Below are positions 40,087 through 51,596 of a stretch of 51,923 bases of DNA, one piece after another; position 1 is the first letter of the stretch; each line of letters opens with the position of its first letter. The DNA is taken from assembly GCA_023091735.1 (NCBI GenBank), contig JALKBU010000279.1, positions 1 through 51,923 on the forward strand. The letters are read 5' to 3'. The stretch comes from Trichomonas tenax. Lineage: Eukaryota > Parabasalia > Trichomonadida > Trichomonadidae. Under the pieces are notes generated by a model. That model did no database searches. It saw only the letters and a program-made list of their open reading frames with translations, and was not told the origin of the DNA. A program made the translations under genes and the position numbers.

Positions 40087-41976
40087 ATGAGCCAATCAAT
40101 CCAAGGAATTGAAATTCCAGAAAAATTGAAGCCTGTTGTTGCAGCATTCGACTTGATTGAAGGAATCAACCAGGAAAATGTGGAAAATATCGGAAAACAA
40201 ATTATCGAGTTTTTGAAATCTCACGAAGAAGAGAAATCATTGATAATAAACTTCATTGGTGACCTTGCATCCTCCCACACAAAACAGGGAGAAAGTCTTG
40301 CTTCACTTGCTGCGGTTATTTATAAGGAATTTTTCTTAAACATAAAGAAAAAGAAACTCGAAGAAATTAGCGAAGAATTTGTTAATTTGCTCGAGTATCA
40401 GCAAGTTATTGAGCAAAATGATGATGATGAAGACGAAGAAGAAGAGGACGATGAACTAATTATTCAATATTATGATCCAAATTCCCTCGAATATGCTTTA
40501 ATTCATGATGTAATTGATGATCTTCATTTACACTCTAAAAAGAACAATTTCAAAGTCAACAAGCAAATTGAAGATATTCCTATTATAGAATATGCAGCTC
40601 AAAATGGATCAATTAACTGCTTCAAGTTCTTGATGGAATCTGGCGCGAATTTGACCAACAAACTCGATTATTTCGCAAGCCTTGGAGGAAATATTGAAAT
40701 TGCAGAGATTTTACTTTCCAAAGGATATAAATTTGAGGAATGCTATGAATATGCGATCAGATCTCACAACAATCAATTTGCTGATTGGTTGTTCTCTCAT
40801 AACTTTGCATCAAAAATTTCTGTTGCTGAATGCGTCAACAACTTGAATATTCGTGCATTTCTTTATACTTTAGCAAATGGAAATATCAATGATCGCGATA
40901 TTACAACTGATGACGATGATGATTACGAAAATGGAGATACAGCTCTTATTTATGCTTGTCAATACGGTTCTCCATCACTCGTTGAATTCATTGTTGAAGG
41001 TGGAGCTGATGTTAATATGTTGAACTTTTACAAGAGTGAAGACAAACTTGATAAATCTGCTCTTCACTTCGCATGTGAATCGGAGGCAATAAGCGCAGTT
41101 AGATACCTCATTGATCACGGAGCAGATGTCAATGCTAAAGCTCTTCCATCACGCAAACGTGATTCTAAAGATCATGAGCATAAATACTTTGGTGAAACTC
41201 CTCTTCACATTGCTTGCAGACTCGGAAATCTCGATATTTGCAATATACTGATAGAAAAAGGAGCTGATATCAATCTTCCATGTGATAATGGTGAGTTTTC
41301 GCTCCTTCCTATTCACTTTGCTTGCATGAGTGGCAATTTCGATCTCGTTCAAAAATTGGTTGAATTGAATGCTGATGTTAACGCTAAATGCAATGCAAAA
41401 CTACAACCAATTCATTTTGCTGCGTCTTCCGGAAATGAGCAAATTGTAACATTTCTTATCGAACATGGAGCAGATATCAATTCTAAGGCAATTAAATACA
41501 ATGAGAAATCTTCAGGAATTACTCCGCTTCACATTGCAATTTTAACACATTCCATAGAAATGGCTGAATTTCTCATCTCACAAAGAGCCGATGCCAATGA
41601 GAAAGTTGGAATTTTCAAGGGCAAAAAGAATCTCCATCCAGTTCAACTTGCAGCAATTGAAGACTGCCCAGGAATCGCTGAAGTCATTCTCAACAAAGTT
41701 TCCGACATAAACACTCAAGATAATGAAGGAAAGACAATGCTTATGACTGCGGCCGAAAACAAATCGTTTGAAATTGCAGAAATGCTTTTGTCTAAATCCG
41801 CTGATGTTAAGATCAAAGACAAGAAAGGAATAACAGCATTTATTCACGCGAAAAGAGCCAAAGCAAATAACATTGCAAATTTGCTTGAAAAGAAAGGAGG
41901 AAATGATAATCCAAAGCCAAATAACAAGAAGAAACCAAGTGAAGATGATATGAAATTGAAAGCTCTTTTACACTGA
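40087..41976 (+). CDS. Ankyrin-repeat protein (629 aa)
   Basis: Intact frame. An N-terminal helical domain of about 115 residues is followed by a run of acidic residues (DDDEDEEEEDDE, about 117-128). Ankyrin repeats start near residue 160. About twelve units are visible, including TALIYACQYGSPSLVEFIVE, TPLHIACRLGNLDICNILIE and IHFAASSGNEQIVTFLIEHG, to about residue 610. A Lys/Pro/Asn-rich tail ends the protein. There is no signal peptide or membrane helix, so it is probably cytosolic. Ankyrin proteins of this layout form a very large trichomonad family whose partners are largely unknown. The ATG follows an AT-rich leader with TTTTTGTCAGTTTTTATT, which does not match the initiator fully. Confidence 0.85.
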   Translation: MSQSIQGIEIPEKLKPVVAAFDLIEGINQENVENIGKQIIEFLKSHEEEKSLIINFIGDLASSHTKQGESLASLAAVIYKEFFLNIKKKKLEEISEEFVNLLEYQQVIEQNDDDEDEEEEDDELIIQYYDPNSLEYALIHDVIDDLHLHSKKNNFKVNKQIEDIPIIEYAAQNGSINCFKFLMESGANLTNKLDYFASLGGNIEIAEILLSKGYKFEECYEYAIRSHNNQFADWLFSHNFASKISVAECVNNLNIRAFLYTLANGNINDRDITTDDDDDYENGDTALIYACQYGSPSLVEFIVEGGADVNMLNFYKSEDKLDKSALHFACESEAISAVRYLIDHGADVNAKALPSRKRDSKDHEHKYFGETPLHIACRLGNLDICNILIEKGADINLPCDNGEFSLLPIHFACMSGNFDLVQKLVELNADVNAKCNAKLQPIHFAASSGNEQIVTFLIEHGADINSKAIKYNEKSSGITPLHIAILTHSIEMAEFLISQRADANEKVGIFKGKKNLHPVQLAAIEDCPGIAEVILNKVSDINTQDNEGKTMLMTAAENKSFEIAEMLLSKSADVKIKDKKGITAFIHAKRAKANNIANLLEKKGGNDNPKPNNKKKPSEDDMKLKALLH

Positions 41977-42107
41977 TTATAAATAAATAAAATGTAAATT
42001 TATAAGATGCATACACTGTTTTTGATTTAATTTTTCTTCATTATTAAAATTCAGTCAATCATTTTTTTTTCTTTTTGTCAAAAATGCCATGTAAAAAGTC
42101 ATATGTC

Positions 42108-42390
42108 AAAAGACGATAGAGTTTACATTTCGACTCCAAAAAAATATCAAAGTTTTAAAAATGCTGTCAAATTAACTATTCACTGGGATAATTTTTAGAT
42201 ACAGTAATTCCTTTTCTATATCCGACTGTTCCTTTATTGGTGTAAGTGCACAAGAATCAGATTATGGAGTAATTTGGATAACAAATTTTCATAATGCAAA
42301 ACAAGGTCAACAAGAACTATTAAATGTTAACATTAATGACGCAGTATTTTATAAATGTAAGTGTCCAAGCGATGCACATTGTTATACTTG
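42108..42390 (+). pseudogene. Fragment of a beta-helix-type surface protein
   Basis: Two adjoining frames with a shift near 42180 read RVYISTPKKYQSFKNAVKL and then SNSFSISDCSFIGVSAQESD to CPSDAHCYT before a TGA near 42389. The spacing of short strands with Ser, Asn and Cys resembles that of the minus-strand remnant at 42538-43480. It is too short to function. Confidence 0.4.
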
Positions 42391-42537
42391 ACTATAAATT
42401 CACTTCCATTTGAAGAAAAAATACATTTAGTGCTGAAAACAAACAAGAGAAAGAAACTTAACAATGTCTCTCTACGTCAAAAAAAAATTTTCACAAATCA
42501 AAAAAAAAAAACAAGAAATCAACATCATTATTGAATT

Positions 42538-43480
42538 TTATCGACGTTTGAATTTTAATCTATAAACATCATTAACACATTTTGTGCATTTGCAATCCTG
42601 CTTTTGATTGTGAAATACTTCACACGATTGATAACCAAATATATTCATTTTGATTTCGGTTTTAGATTCCAAAATATTTGAAGTAATAAATGAACATTCA
42701 CTATTAGATGCTATCTTATCAATATCCTTATCAAAAGAGTTATTAATGACTATAATGTTTACATTGCCTAAAGAAAACATATAATTGACATTATTTTCAA
42801 TAAAATTGCAAAATTCAACAATGAAAGAATTAGAATAGAAAATCAATAGATAATTTTCTTTGTTTCCGATATAGTTACATTTTTGTATTCTTGCTCCATT
42901 CTTACAATGAGTAAAAATAAACATGTCATCAGTTGCAGTTTCATTTTCAAATGAAGAATATTCAGAAATTGTTGAATATTAATAACATAAACATAATCCA
43001 GAATAATCTCCTTTACATTTCGATATGTTTGATTGTGAAAAATGTGATTTTCCATAATTTAAATCACAAGCATATTGTCCTTTATTTTCAATATCACTAC
43101 ATAATGAAAAACAGGACATGTTAATAAAATTTTTGTAGTTTTCTAAATTTGTAACTATTGTAAAACTAAAGTGACCACTATAATAATTTTCACAACTGCA
43201 ATTCATTCCAAAAACTCTGTTGATGCAGATTTCGTTATAATTTACAAAGTAAATAGCACCTCCACATCCACTTGATTTTATGTCATTAAAATGACAACAC
43301 TCTGTCAGCAATCTGCTTTCGTCGCTGGTAGAACTGAATCTAATTGCATGATATTTTCGAATGTGAAACGAAATGTTTGCCTGAAGTATATTCAATTGGA
43401 GCAGCTGAGTATTGTAAATTATCAAAAAAATCTTCCCAAGAATTTTTTATTTGAGTAATAATTATTGAAAAAAACATTTT
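42538..43480 (-). pseudogene. Beta-helix-type Cys/Asn-rich surface protein remnant
   Basis: A likely start at the Met of MFFSIIITQIKNSW (near 43478, signal-like) leads into a reading that shifts frame near 43385. It then runs through CCHFNDIKSSGCGGAIYFVN to CLCY, an in-frame TAA at about 42976-42978, and on without a break to MFIFTHCKNGARIQKC and the end at 42538. The strand-turn pattern with C-x-F-x-N and GGAIYF is that of right-handed beta-helix (Pmp-like) surface proteins found in trichomonads. The C-terminal CKCTKC pair suggests a lost stalk. One frameshift and one stop make it a pseudogene. Confidence 0.5.
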
Positions 43481-43583
43481 GATAATTTTGTCACTTTTTA
43501 TAAATATTCTTAATTTACAAAATGGGACTTGAGCGGTTTCCACAACTTTACAAATTCTCTCAAAATTGAGAGACATTGTTGCG

Positions 43584-43860
43584 TCAAGTTGCGGAAGCTC
43601 GAAAAAATTGAATACTTTTCGGCAAGATTTGGGAGGGCCAAAATTTTAACGTCATTGCAAAGTCACTTTTGGTGATTCTTGCTTCTCGTTGAAGCCTGCT
43701 CACCATACTTGCACCACAGATACTCCATCCTGTGGAGATGATAAGAGTCTTAAGCCGAGTCGATTCAAGTTGGGCAGCATGAGAAACAAATCAAAGTCCG
43801 TCAAAACAATGAACCCGATAGAATCCAGTTGACACACGATAGCTTGGCTATAGAAATTTC
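43584..43860 (-). pseudogene. Unrecognised coding remnant
   Basis: Reverse-strand sequence reads QLDSIGFIVLTDFDLF and, after a shift near 43785, SHAAQLESTRLKTLIISTGW to FWPSQILPKSIQFF before a TGA at 43584-43586. GC content and codon use are clearly coding-like compared with the flanks. It may be a transposase or nuclease fragment (the LTDFDLF string is suggestive only). No family can be named. Confidence 0.35.
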
Positions 43861-44870
43861 ATATTACGTTGTCAAATCATATCTTGACAAAATTCAAAAT
43901 AATGCAAACCTTCGATTTCATATTTTTATCAACTAATACGGATTTTTAGCGACAGCCAAAGCAGAAGCAGCGTAAATCCTACCAAATCTCCGTATTACAG
44001 CAATAATGGGCTTGTTTTTACATATTGCCAATTTTTAATAACACGCTTCCATGATATCCACTATCGGATATTTATTATCCTGTATGTGCTAAGCATGTTG
44101 GCTTCTATTTAGCTGTTCTATTTCAATTATATAAAATTCGCAAAAAATTTTGTCAATTTATTGGCTATTACTCGGTATAGTTACATTTCTAACATGTGTT
44201 AGAATATTGTTTTATTACATACATAAGACTATTTATACTTTTCAATGTTCAAAAAAATCAAGCATCCTATAGCTAACATTTATATCTAGAATTGAAATTA
44301 CATACGTTGAGAGAATATGTCCAATTGAAGAAACCGATGGATGTCCAAAATATATATATTCCTATTTTAGATTTTTATCATATCTTTGAATAAACATGTT
44401 TTATAGCTCATATATACTGTTTTTTTCTATATATTCTATATATAAAATGCATATTGTCAGTTGATCTACATCATCTAGAAACAGATATTGCCAAAAATCT
44501 ATTTTTCTTTAATTGCATTATTATGTTCTTCATGCTTAATTATAATTTTGTAGAAAAACCATATACTATTGATCAATATTACTCGACAACACAAATCACA
44601 TTATTTTCCTATGTCTTATGACTATAAATAAGTAGGAATTGATATACACTTGTGCGTTATGTTGTGATTATACTGTTAAATGCGCTATGCACACTTTGAA
44701 AATTCATTTAAAAAACATCTTTCAATAAAAATGAATTTAAGCAACTTTTTATAAGTAGATTCAATTAGAATTATACAATGTTTAGTGTAAACTGTTAAAT
44801 ACTTACCTTTCATTGAGATTTAAATATGTTTTCATAAACTTTTCTGATTTCATTAATGAATCTGTAGATT
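43861..44870. other. Intergenic DNA
   Basis: Strongly AT-rich (many ATATAT words near 44340-44470), without coding signal or clear repeats. Confidence 0.35.
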
Positions 44871-45609
44871 TTGATTATCGAACAACTCGCCAACCATCTT
44901 AACAGTGTTGATGAGGTTATCTTTGATTTCATAATACTCATAGTAAACATCGTAATTAATTATGTTTGTCAGAATTTCAGGATCGATTTCATGAAGATGA
45001 GGACCTATGATGTTGTAAATCTCTTTAATTCCCAGAAATTTAGGATGGGAGATAGATCAACTAAATGGATAGCAGCTAATCACACAGATAGTGTTTCACT
45101 CGTCAACAACCTAAGCGAGCCCTTAATGTCAAAATAAAGTACTATGATTATACTGGATTTAAGCATTTGCACATTGATAAATTTGTGCATTTGCTTTTAT
45201 CAAAATTTAAAACGAACTACTATCTTCAAGTACAAAATTATTTAACTCAAAAAGAAATTGTTTTTCAATTTCGAAATTATCGCTTGCTTCCACCTACACA
45301 TGAAATGAAATCAACAAACGTGAAACAATTAGTAAAACACTGCAAATAATGAAGCATATCGAAATGGAAGATACTGTATATGATTCAGTTGTTTCTGAGA
45401 TGGAAAGATTGCTAAATAATTTAAAGACAGTTCAAAATTTAAGAAGAAAATCTATAGAAATTATTCAATCCTTTGAACCATCACATCAACAATTTGAGTT
45501 GTTTAAAACGCAACTTGATGAAATGTGTAATAATTCATTGGATGATATCATTAATCTATTTGATGAATGGTTTGAAAATATAAAAATCGAATTAGGTTTT
45601 ATCGAATAA
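44871..45609 (+). pseudogene. Decayed gene of unknown family
   Basis: Three overlapping frames in series (44871-45137, about 45140-45349 and 45349-45609) each carry protein-like sequence, for example RTYDVVNLFNSQKFRMGDR, RALNVKIKYYDYTGFKHL and MERLLNNLKTVQNLRRKS. The simplest reading is one gene of about 240 codons with two frameshifts. No motif identifies it. Confidence 0.3.
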
Positions 45610-45649
45610 AATTTATTATTATTTTCATATTTATTTGTCAAATTTTATA

Positions 45650-45676
45650 ATTACACGTCAAAAATGTCACTTTTAA
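45650..45676 (+). promoter_or_regulatory. ATTACACGTCA and TCACTTTTAA motif pair
   Basis: An inverted TGACGTGTAA lies directly before AAAATGTCACTTTTAA, a TCACTT initiator-like site. No intact gene follows. It may be the promoter of a lost gene. Confidence 0.3.
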
Positions 45677-45752
45677 GGTATATTCCCCTCAATAAAGTAT
45701 CTCTTTTCTTGTGTCAATTTTTCACAACTTCTTGATCATTCTTACTCATTAT

Positions 45753-46152
45753 CTAATTGCGGTCGCAAGTAGAAAGACAAATTTCTTCGATTGTACGTGG
45801 GGAACAGATTTCAAGACCAACTCGAGCCGCCATCTTATTGTGCCACGAGCGGTTCTGGTTTTCGAAGTGGCCTTCAATTATCTTGATCAGTTGAGAAGAA
45901 TTGAGTGTATGAAGATTCTCACGGCCGATTTGTAGCGGAACTGCATGAGGTTGGAAGCCATCTCTGACGCCTTGGCAGTAATGACGCAATTGAGGGAAAG
46001 GAGAGTGTGACCCCAGAAGTTTGACCTTTTGACCAAGAACGAAGAGTAGCCAGATGCAAGATTGCCCTTGTCACTGTCGCTTTTGAGATTGAAAAATGCT
46101 TGGCTTTTTCTGAATTAGTTACTTTTGCAAGTTGCATGTGCAGGAGTGTCAA
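45753..46152 (-). pseudogene. DNA-binding / transposase-like N-terminal fragment
   Basis: Two frames joined by a shift near 45985 read KAKHFSISKATVTRAILHLA, a good helix-turn-helix pattern, and then RENLHTLNSSQLIKIIEGHF and MAARVGLEICSPRTIEEICL, which resembles a second helix-turn-helix. Two successive HTH units fit the N terminus of Tc1/mariner-type transposases, but no catalytic part follows and no terminal repeats were found. A regulator fragment is an alternative. Confidence 0.35.
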
Positions 46153-46694
46153 TTAACCGTTAGTGATGTAGCCTTTGTTATAAGACTGCGTGATTTGTCT
46201 ATGTTCTTCCGAGTTCATAAAGCTGTCTTGCATTGTGAAAATAATAAACGACAACCTCAGAAATCCCAGAACAAGACCATTTTCGTCATTTCAAAAAAAA
46301 AAAAAATTATCGTCTCATTTTGATTTTTTAGCGCCTTTGTCCTATAGGCTTTTTCCACATTATTATTGGTCTCCATTATTGGAATATCTAAATTGAATTA
46401 AATTAGCACACCTGAAAATCTGATTTTCTCATATGTATAGATAGTATAAGATATGCTATATTATAATTCATTCATCATTGTCTTATATCTCTATCACACA
46501 TGGAGAAATTAAGCAGCAAAATATTTTCTAACACCTCACATTTGACATGTAATTCGATGCGCTGAAAGCGAAAGTTATAAGATTCGAAAACAAGCTATAT
46601 AATTGCAAATATAGTGTAAGCTATGTATGTAGATGCTATTTATCAAACAAAAATCGACTTAAGAGCACATATTAAAAATTGTATTTCGAAATAT

Positions 46695-46805
46695 TAGACC
46701 AAAGCTCACATTCTATAATGTATTTTGGCTACACTACCCTTTTTAGTCAATAAAAATGGTTGTATAGCCAAAATATATCATAGAATGTGGGTTTTGGTTT
46801 AATCT
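46695..46805. repeat. Imperfect inverted repeat, about 45-bp arms
   Basis: TTAGACC-AAAGCTCACATTCTAT...TTTTGGCTACAC (46695-46738) is mirrored by 46757-46805 (GTATAGCCAAAATATATC, AGAATGTGGGTTTTGGTTTAAT). Mismatches are scattered. The loop is about 18 bases. Confidence 0.55.
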
Positions 46806-46817
46806 AACACACGAAAA

Positions 46818-46900
46818 GGCTTTAAGCGTATATACACATTGGTATCATTATTTCCATCGGTATCAAATGATAATGCGAATGTGTATCTACGCCCATAGCC
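46818..46900. repeat. Imperfect inverted repeat, 34-bp arms
   Basis: GGCTTTAAGCGTATATACAC at 46818 begins an arm matched by 46867-46900 as reverse complement with about eight mismatches. It begins 13 bases after the previous inverted repeat ends, so the two form a double foldback. Confidence 0.5.
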
Positions 46901-48674
46901 CTTATTTAAAAATAAAGTAAATTAATTATGAATTTAAGCATAATCTTTTATAGTAGTATTTTCGTGTCGAATCTATTAATTTTTGCCGTTTCAGTTTTTC
47001 GATTCAATGCTTTTAAAGTGTAGGAAATTCTAGCATAATCTGACATGTCAAAAAGTGACTATATGTAAAAAATGTCAAATATTATAAAAATGGAAATTAG
47101 TGTGCATTCTACATACAACTAGTGTTATGCTATCGTTTTATACGTCGAAAATTGATTTTTATTCATAATATTAATTTGATTTTGGAAAATTTTGGCGAAT
47201 TGGATGTGACAGCTTGTGTTCAGCTTATACATCTAGTTTTTATGATATTGCGACTTTTGAAAACGCTAAATAGATAATAGAATACTGTATATCGCGAAAT
47301 CACAACAATAAATCGAAATTTCTGAGTTTCTTGATGCTAGCTTAATGTTTCTATTTTGGCAAAATATTAAGTTGTGGAGATATATTTGAAGCTAAAAAAA
47401 TTCGGACCTCCGGCGCTATCATCGCCTTCGGCATGTACACTAATAAACTAATCCAGCGGGATATCAAAGATGTCCTCCCTTCTTCTTTTCCTTTTTTTTC
47501 CCTCTCCTTTTCTCTCTTATCTTTTTTGTTCATTTAATGATTAAAATAAACATAAAGCAAAAAAGGAAACTCCACACTGTCCTGAATTTCTTCTCCAAAC
47601 CAAGGCTATTGGATCTCGTGGCTGATGAATTTTAAAAGATAAATTTATTCATAATCATCCAGAAGGACTTACAAAGAAATAGATATACACACCAACCAGT
47701 ACGTTCTTTCGTGAGCATACCTAACATTATTTTCTTACAGGCGGCACAACAGCGGACTTGATTCGTATCACATGTCAAGAATTACATATACCAAAGCAAA
47801 ATCACTTCTCATTTTACTTGTACAATCAAAGTTCATTAAGCAATTATCGAAATTTTTTGTAAAAAATTGTTCAAGCTACCCAACATAGTAACAATCATTA
47901 TGCTAATACTACTAACATCATTCAAGAGTACACCAACCAAAATCCTTCAGATTTGATTTTCTTTCATGTTGCCAATATTGAAGATACAGAAAATCTTATT
48001 TTTTACTTTGCTGATGCAAGAACTAATGGATAATCCAATTTTTTTTTTTAACGTCTTTTGTTTCGCCAAATTTGGAGAAGCAGCCTTTTCGGCGTTAAAG
48101 TATCAATATTATGGCCAATAACTTATGCTGCAATGACCAGTGGCTGATATGGAATCTGGCTCAATGCATAAATGCATTGGTTACAAAAAGTTGGTTAATT
48201 AGCATTTGTGATTCTTTTTGAAAACATGATTGTTGATACTCTTATATGTATATCTTTATTATATGAGCAATGCTTATTTTGATATTGATGTGATTAGAAT
48301 GATAGCACAACATTTACTTATTTTGAATGGTGTATTATTTCAAAAATTTGTATTTTTTATGTTTTGTCATGCACAATGCCTATCTACTGCAGATGGGTGT
48401 TTTAATTATTTCATGCCTCTGTTAGTGATATTGAATGTGTTCCATGTTGATGCGGTGTCAACAAAATTGACACTCTAAGGAGTCAATAATGTATGATTTT
48501 CTTGCTAATACAATGTATATATCTCAAAGATTGCATAGTATAATATATTCACAAGACAGTTTTACATCGAATATTGTGTGTCTGAGTTATATGACACATT
48601 TTTATCGCAAAATCAAAGTATCAAATGTGTTCCATATTTGGTCGGGCGAAATCGTTAAAAACAGTGAAAATGAT

Positions 48675-48755
48675 GTTCTATGCACTCTAAATCGATTCAG
48701 AAGTCAATAACACACATTTATATTGGCTTCTGAATCAATTTGGAGTGCATAGAAC
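48675..48755. repeat. Inverted repeat, 35-bp arms
   Basis: GTTCTATGCACTCTAAATCG at 48675 begins an arm whose reverse complement lies at 48721-48755 with three mismatches, two of them able to form G-U pairs in RNA. The loop is 11 bases. Confidence 0.65.
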
Positions 48756-51279
48756 GGCTTTTCAAAATCGACCCAGAATATCGAAATTAATTCCCGCCAA
48801 TACTTTGTTGTAATAATGCAGTGCAAATTGCTATCACACTGTTTAAGTTTCATTGTGCAACCGACATCTGGTGGGATGAAAAATCAAAACTCGTCCAATT
48901 GTTGTGTTTGGGTCCTCTTTATCAGTTCTTTAGTCATTACACATGTATGCAGTGGCTTCAGTAACGAGAAGAAGGATTCAAACACAATATTATATAAATC
49001 AATGTAAATTACCTGATAAAAATTCATCCATCACTGTGTGCCAATGGCATATGTGGTCTTTTTCTTAGATTTTTCAAGCCTTAATGTGCTATTGGCGCAC
49101 AGTTGTTGGAGAAACATGAATCACCAACAAAACTTGTTGTTTTTATCATCTTCTTGGTACACATGTCACTAAATCATTCCAGTGGTGACATTTGTATGGA
49201 GAAGAAGACTAAAATAAAAAGTTTTGAAAATATCTCGAATTTGATTATGATTTGAAAGAGTTTTTAACATTTCCATCATTTTCCAGGCCTCGCTTCAATC
49301 ATTGCCATATTATAATCAATGTTATTTATAACAACAGCTCCTATATTACTTCCTGATTTTGTTCCTTTAATCAATAAAAAATAAAATATGTTATTTATAA
49401 CAAATTTTCTTTCATATGTGAAATACCCTTCAGCTCTTTAGTCGATTGTGATTCTATCGAAAGAAAATACTGTTTGGAATTGTATTGACAATATAGAATT
49501 TGATGTAAATATCAAAGTTTCTGCTCTATTTCAGCTGTGTATGTGTGCGTCTGCTTTTTGGCGATGTAATCATGAAGCTCCAAAACTACCTCCAAAATGA
49601 CTTCCAATGTCAGTGGCACTAAAATTGAGATTAATTGAGAGGATGCTGGAAGTTCCAATTCAGTTTTGGGGTTATTTTGGTGGTATAGATTCGACTATTT
49701 TTAAGATAAACACAATATACTAGGACAGCTAACCCTGATTTCCTAGAAATTAAAAGAATAGCTAGAAATGCTAGGCAGAATTTCAAATTATCATGTTGAG
49801 TTAGAGAATAATGAAAAAAAAAACAGATATGAAAATTTATAAACAATTCATTTTATATCATAAAGCACTAATTTTAATGCTATTTTTCCATTGAAAAAAG
49901 TTAAATCACGAAAAAATCATAATTTACATCAAAAACGCTCTCCCCCTCAAATACCTTACCTCCAAGAGATTTATCTTGTCTTGGGAAAAAATTCGCATTT
50001 TGGCTCTTTTGGGAAACATTAGCTAGCTATCTTAGCAAGGCTGCTTTTAGTAAATATATCATATATGTCATATAGATGTTGTGAACGGAAATGAGAGCTC
50101 AAAAAGTGACATGCTTACATGGCAGATTTGTAATTTTTCGACACATAAAATTTCGATCATAAAATCGGTGCTGCACCTAAAAAAATCAAGAATTCGCTTA
50201 ATCTCGATTTGTTGCTGCAAGAATGCGAATCTAGAAGAAATTTAAGGTTCAATTGGATTGTTTGGTCTATAATTACTTATTGAATCTTCAATAAGGTATG
50301 AAAACTGTCTTTAACTGCTTGCATTCATTGTATTGCACCTTAATAATTGTGGAGTATCGAAAAATCGGAATGTTTTCTACTTAAAACTGACAAACAATGC
50401 GCTCATTAACGAGGGCGTTTCACCACAATATATTTGTATTTATTTGATAGACATAGGGTATAATATATTTACATTTATATGATGTATCATTCCATTCAAT
50501 AGTTAGTCAATAGAGCTGTGCATAGTCCGAGTTATTATCGCTTATTGTTGACCGATATGATATGTCACAATGAGAGAAACTATTTCAAAATGTTATCTAC
50601 GAAGACTTTTATGGTATCTACAAATATATATGTTACCTTTAGATAAATATTATGATGGTTATTCTCTATTTTTATTCGATAGGTAAAATTTGATATTAAA
50701 TTTGTCACTGATTTTTCCAATATGCATATTACATATTGCAACTTACTATAATATAATGCTATGTGTGCGTATTTTTATTATGCACACTTTAGTTGTGGAG
50801 ATATTAAAGCTCAAATATCGAAAATTAACAGCGTTGATGCGCTCAAAGATGCACGTTTCTAGGATCACCTCTTAATTTATATTTCATCTCTTTGATATAA
50901 TATATATATATGATTGTGATTTATTTGTGTATTTGCATATTTATCTTTTTGAGCTCTCATTTCACGTTTTATCTGAGTCTTAATTTGTGATTCATTTAAA
51001 AAACTAATTGTTCAATGAAAAGTTCGTTAAAATGAATCCTATATCAATGCCATTGAAATGCAAAAACAAAAAATGAAAATAACAAATTCAATTTTATATT
51101 TATTTTAAAGATTCATATTTAAGTCTAAATATTCAAAATTTACATTATTACAAAAAAAAGTAATTAACACTTCAAATGTAATTTTTATATATTCAATCAG
51201 AGAAAGATAAATAAATAATAAATTTGAAGATGCATAAAAATACGTTGAAAATACACAATTAAATAACGGACGCTTTTTT

Positions 51280-51334
51280 CCACGCCGTCTCAAAATTGAA
51301 TGGTTTCCAGCGGGGACGCCCTGAGACGCCGTGG
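51280..51334. other. GC-rich hairpin containing shared 16-mer
   Basis: CCACGCCGTCTCA (51280-51292) pairs with TGAGACGCCGTGG (51322-51334) with one mismatch. CTCAAAATTGAATGGT at 51289-51304 is identical to 39763-39778. Confidence 0.5.
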
Positions 51335-51596
51335 CAAACCAACACCTAAATAACGTCATTGACTTAGGGTTTTCTGTAGTAAAAGAAAATCAATCCAAAA
51401 TTAGTTATCTCTAATAAAAATTTCTAGTGTGATAATATAATTAATTTTGGAGATGAACTAGTTAATTGTTTAGAAGAGACGGGAAAGAGGTTTTGATCGT
51501 CAATAGTCTTTTTACTTATATGTTGCTTATCTGGGAATGTATTGAATTGAATTGCCAAAATAAAGCAACCAATGGTTTATTACTCGAAAGAAGGGC

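Larger units (their letters stand above)
46153..51596. other. Long stretch without intact genes
   Basis: Apart from the inverted repeats listed separately (46695-46805, 46818-46900, 48675-48755) and the hairpin at 51280-51334, I see no supported gene. Short open frames have skewed Ile/Tyr/Lys/Phe composition typical of AT-rich DNA. A T/C-rich tract lies at 47480-47530. Confidence 0.4.
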
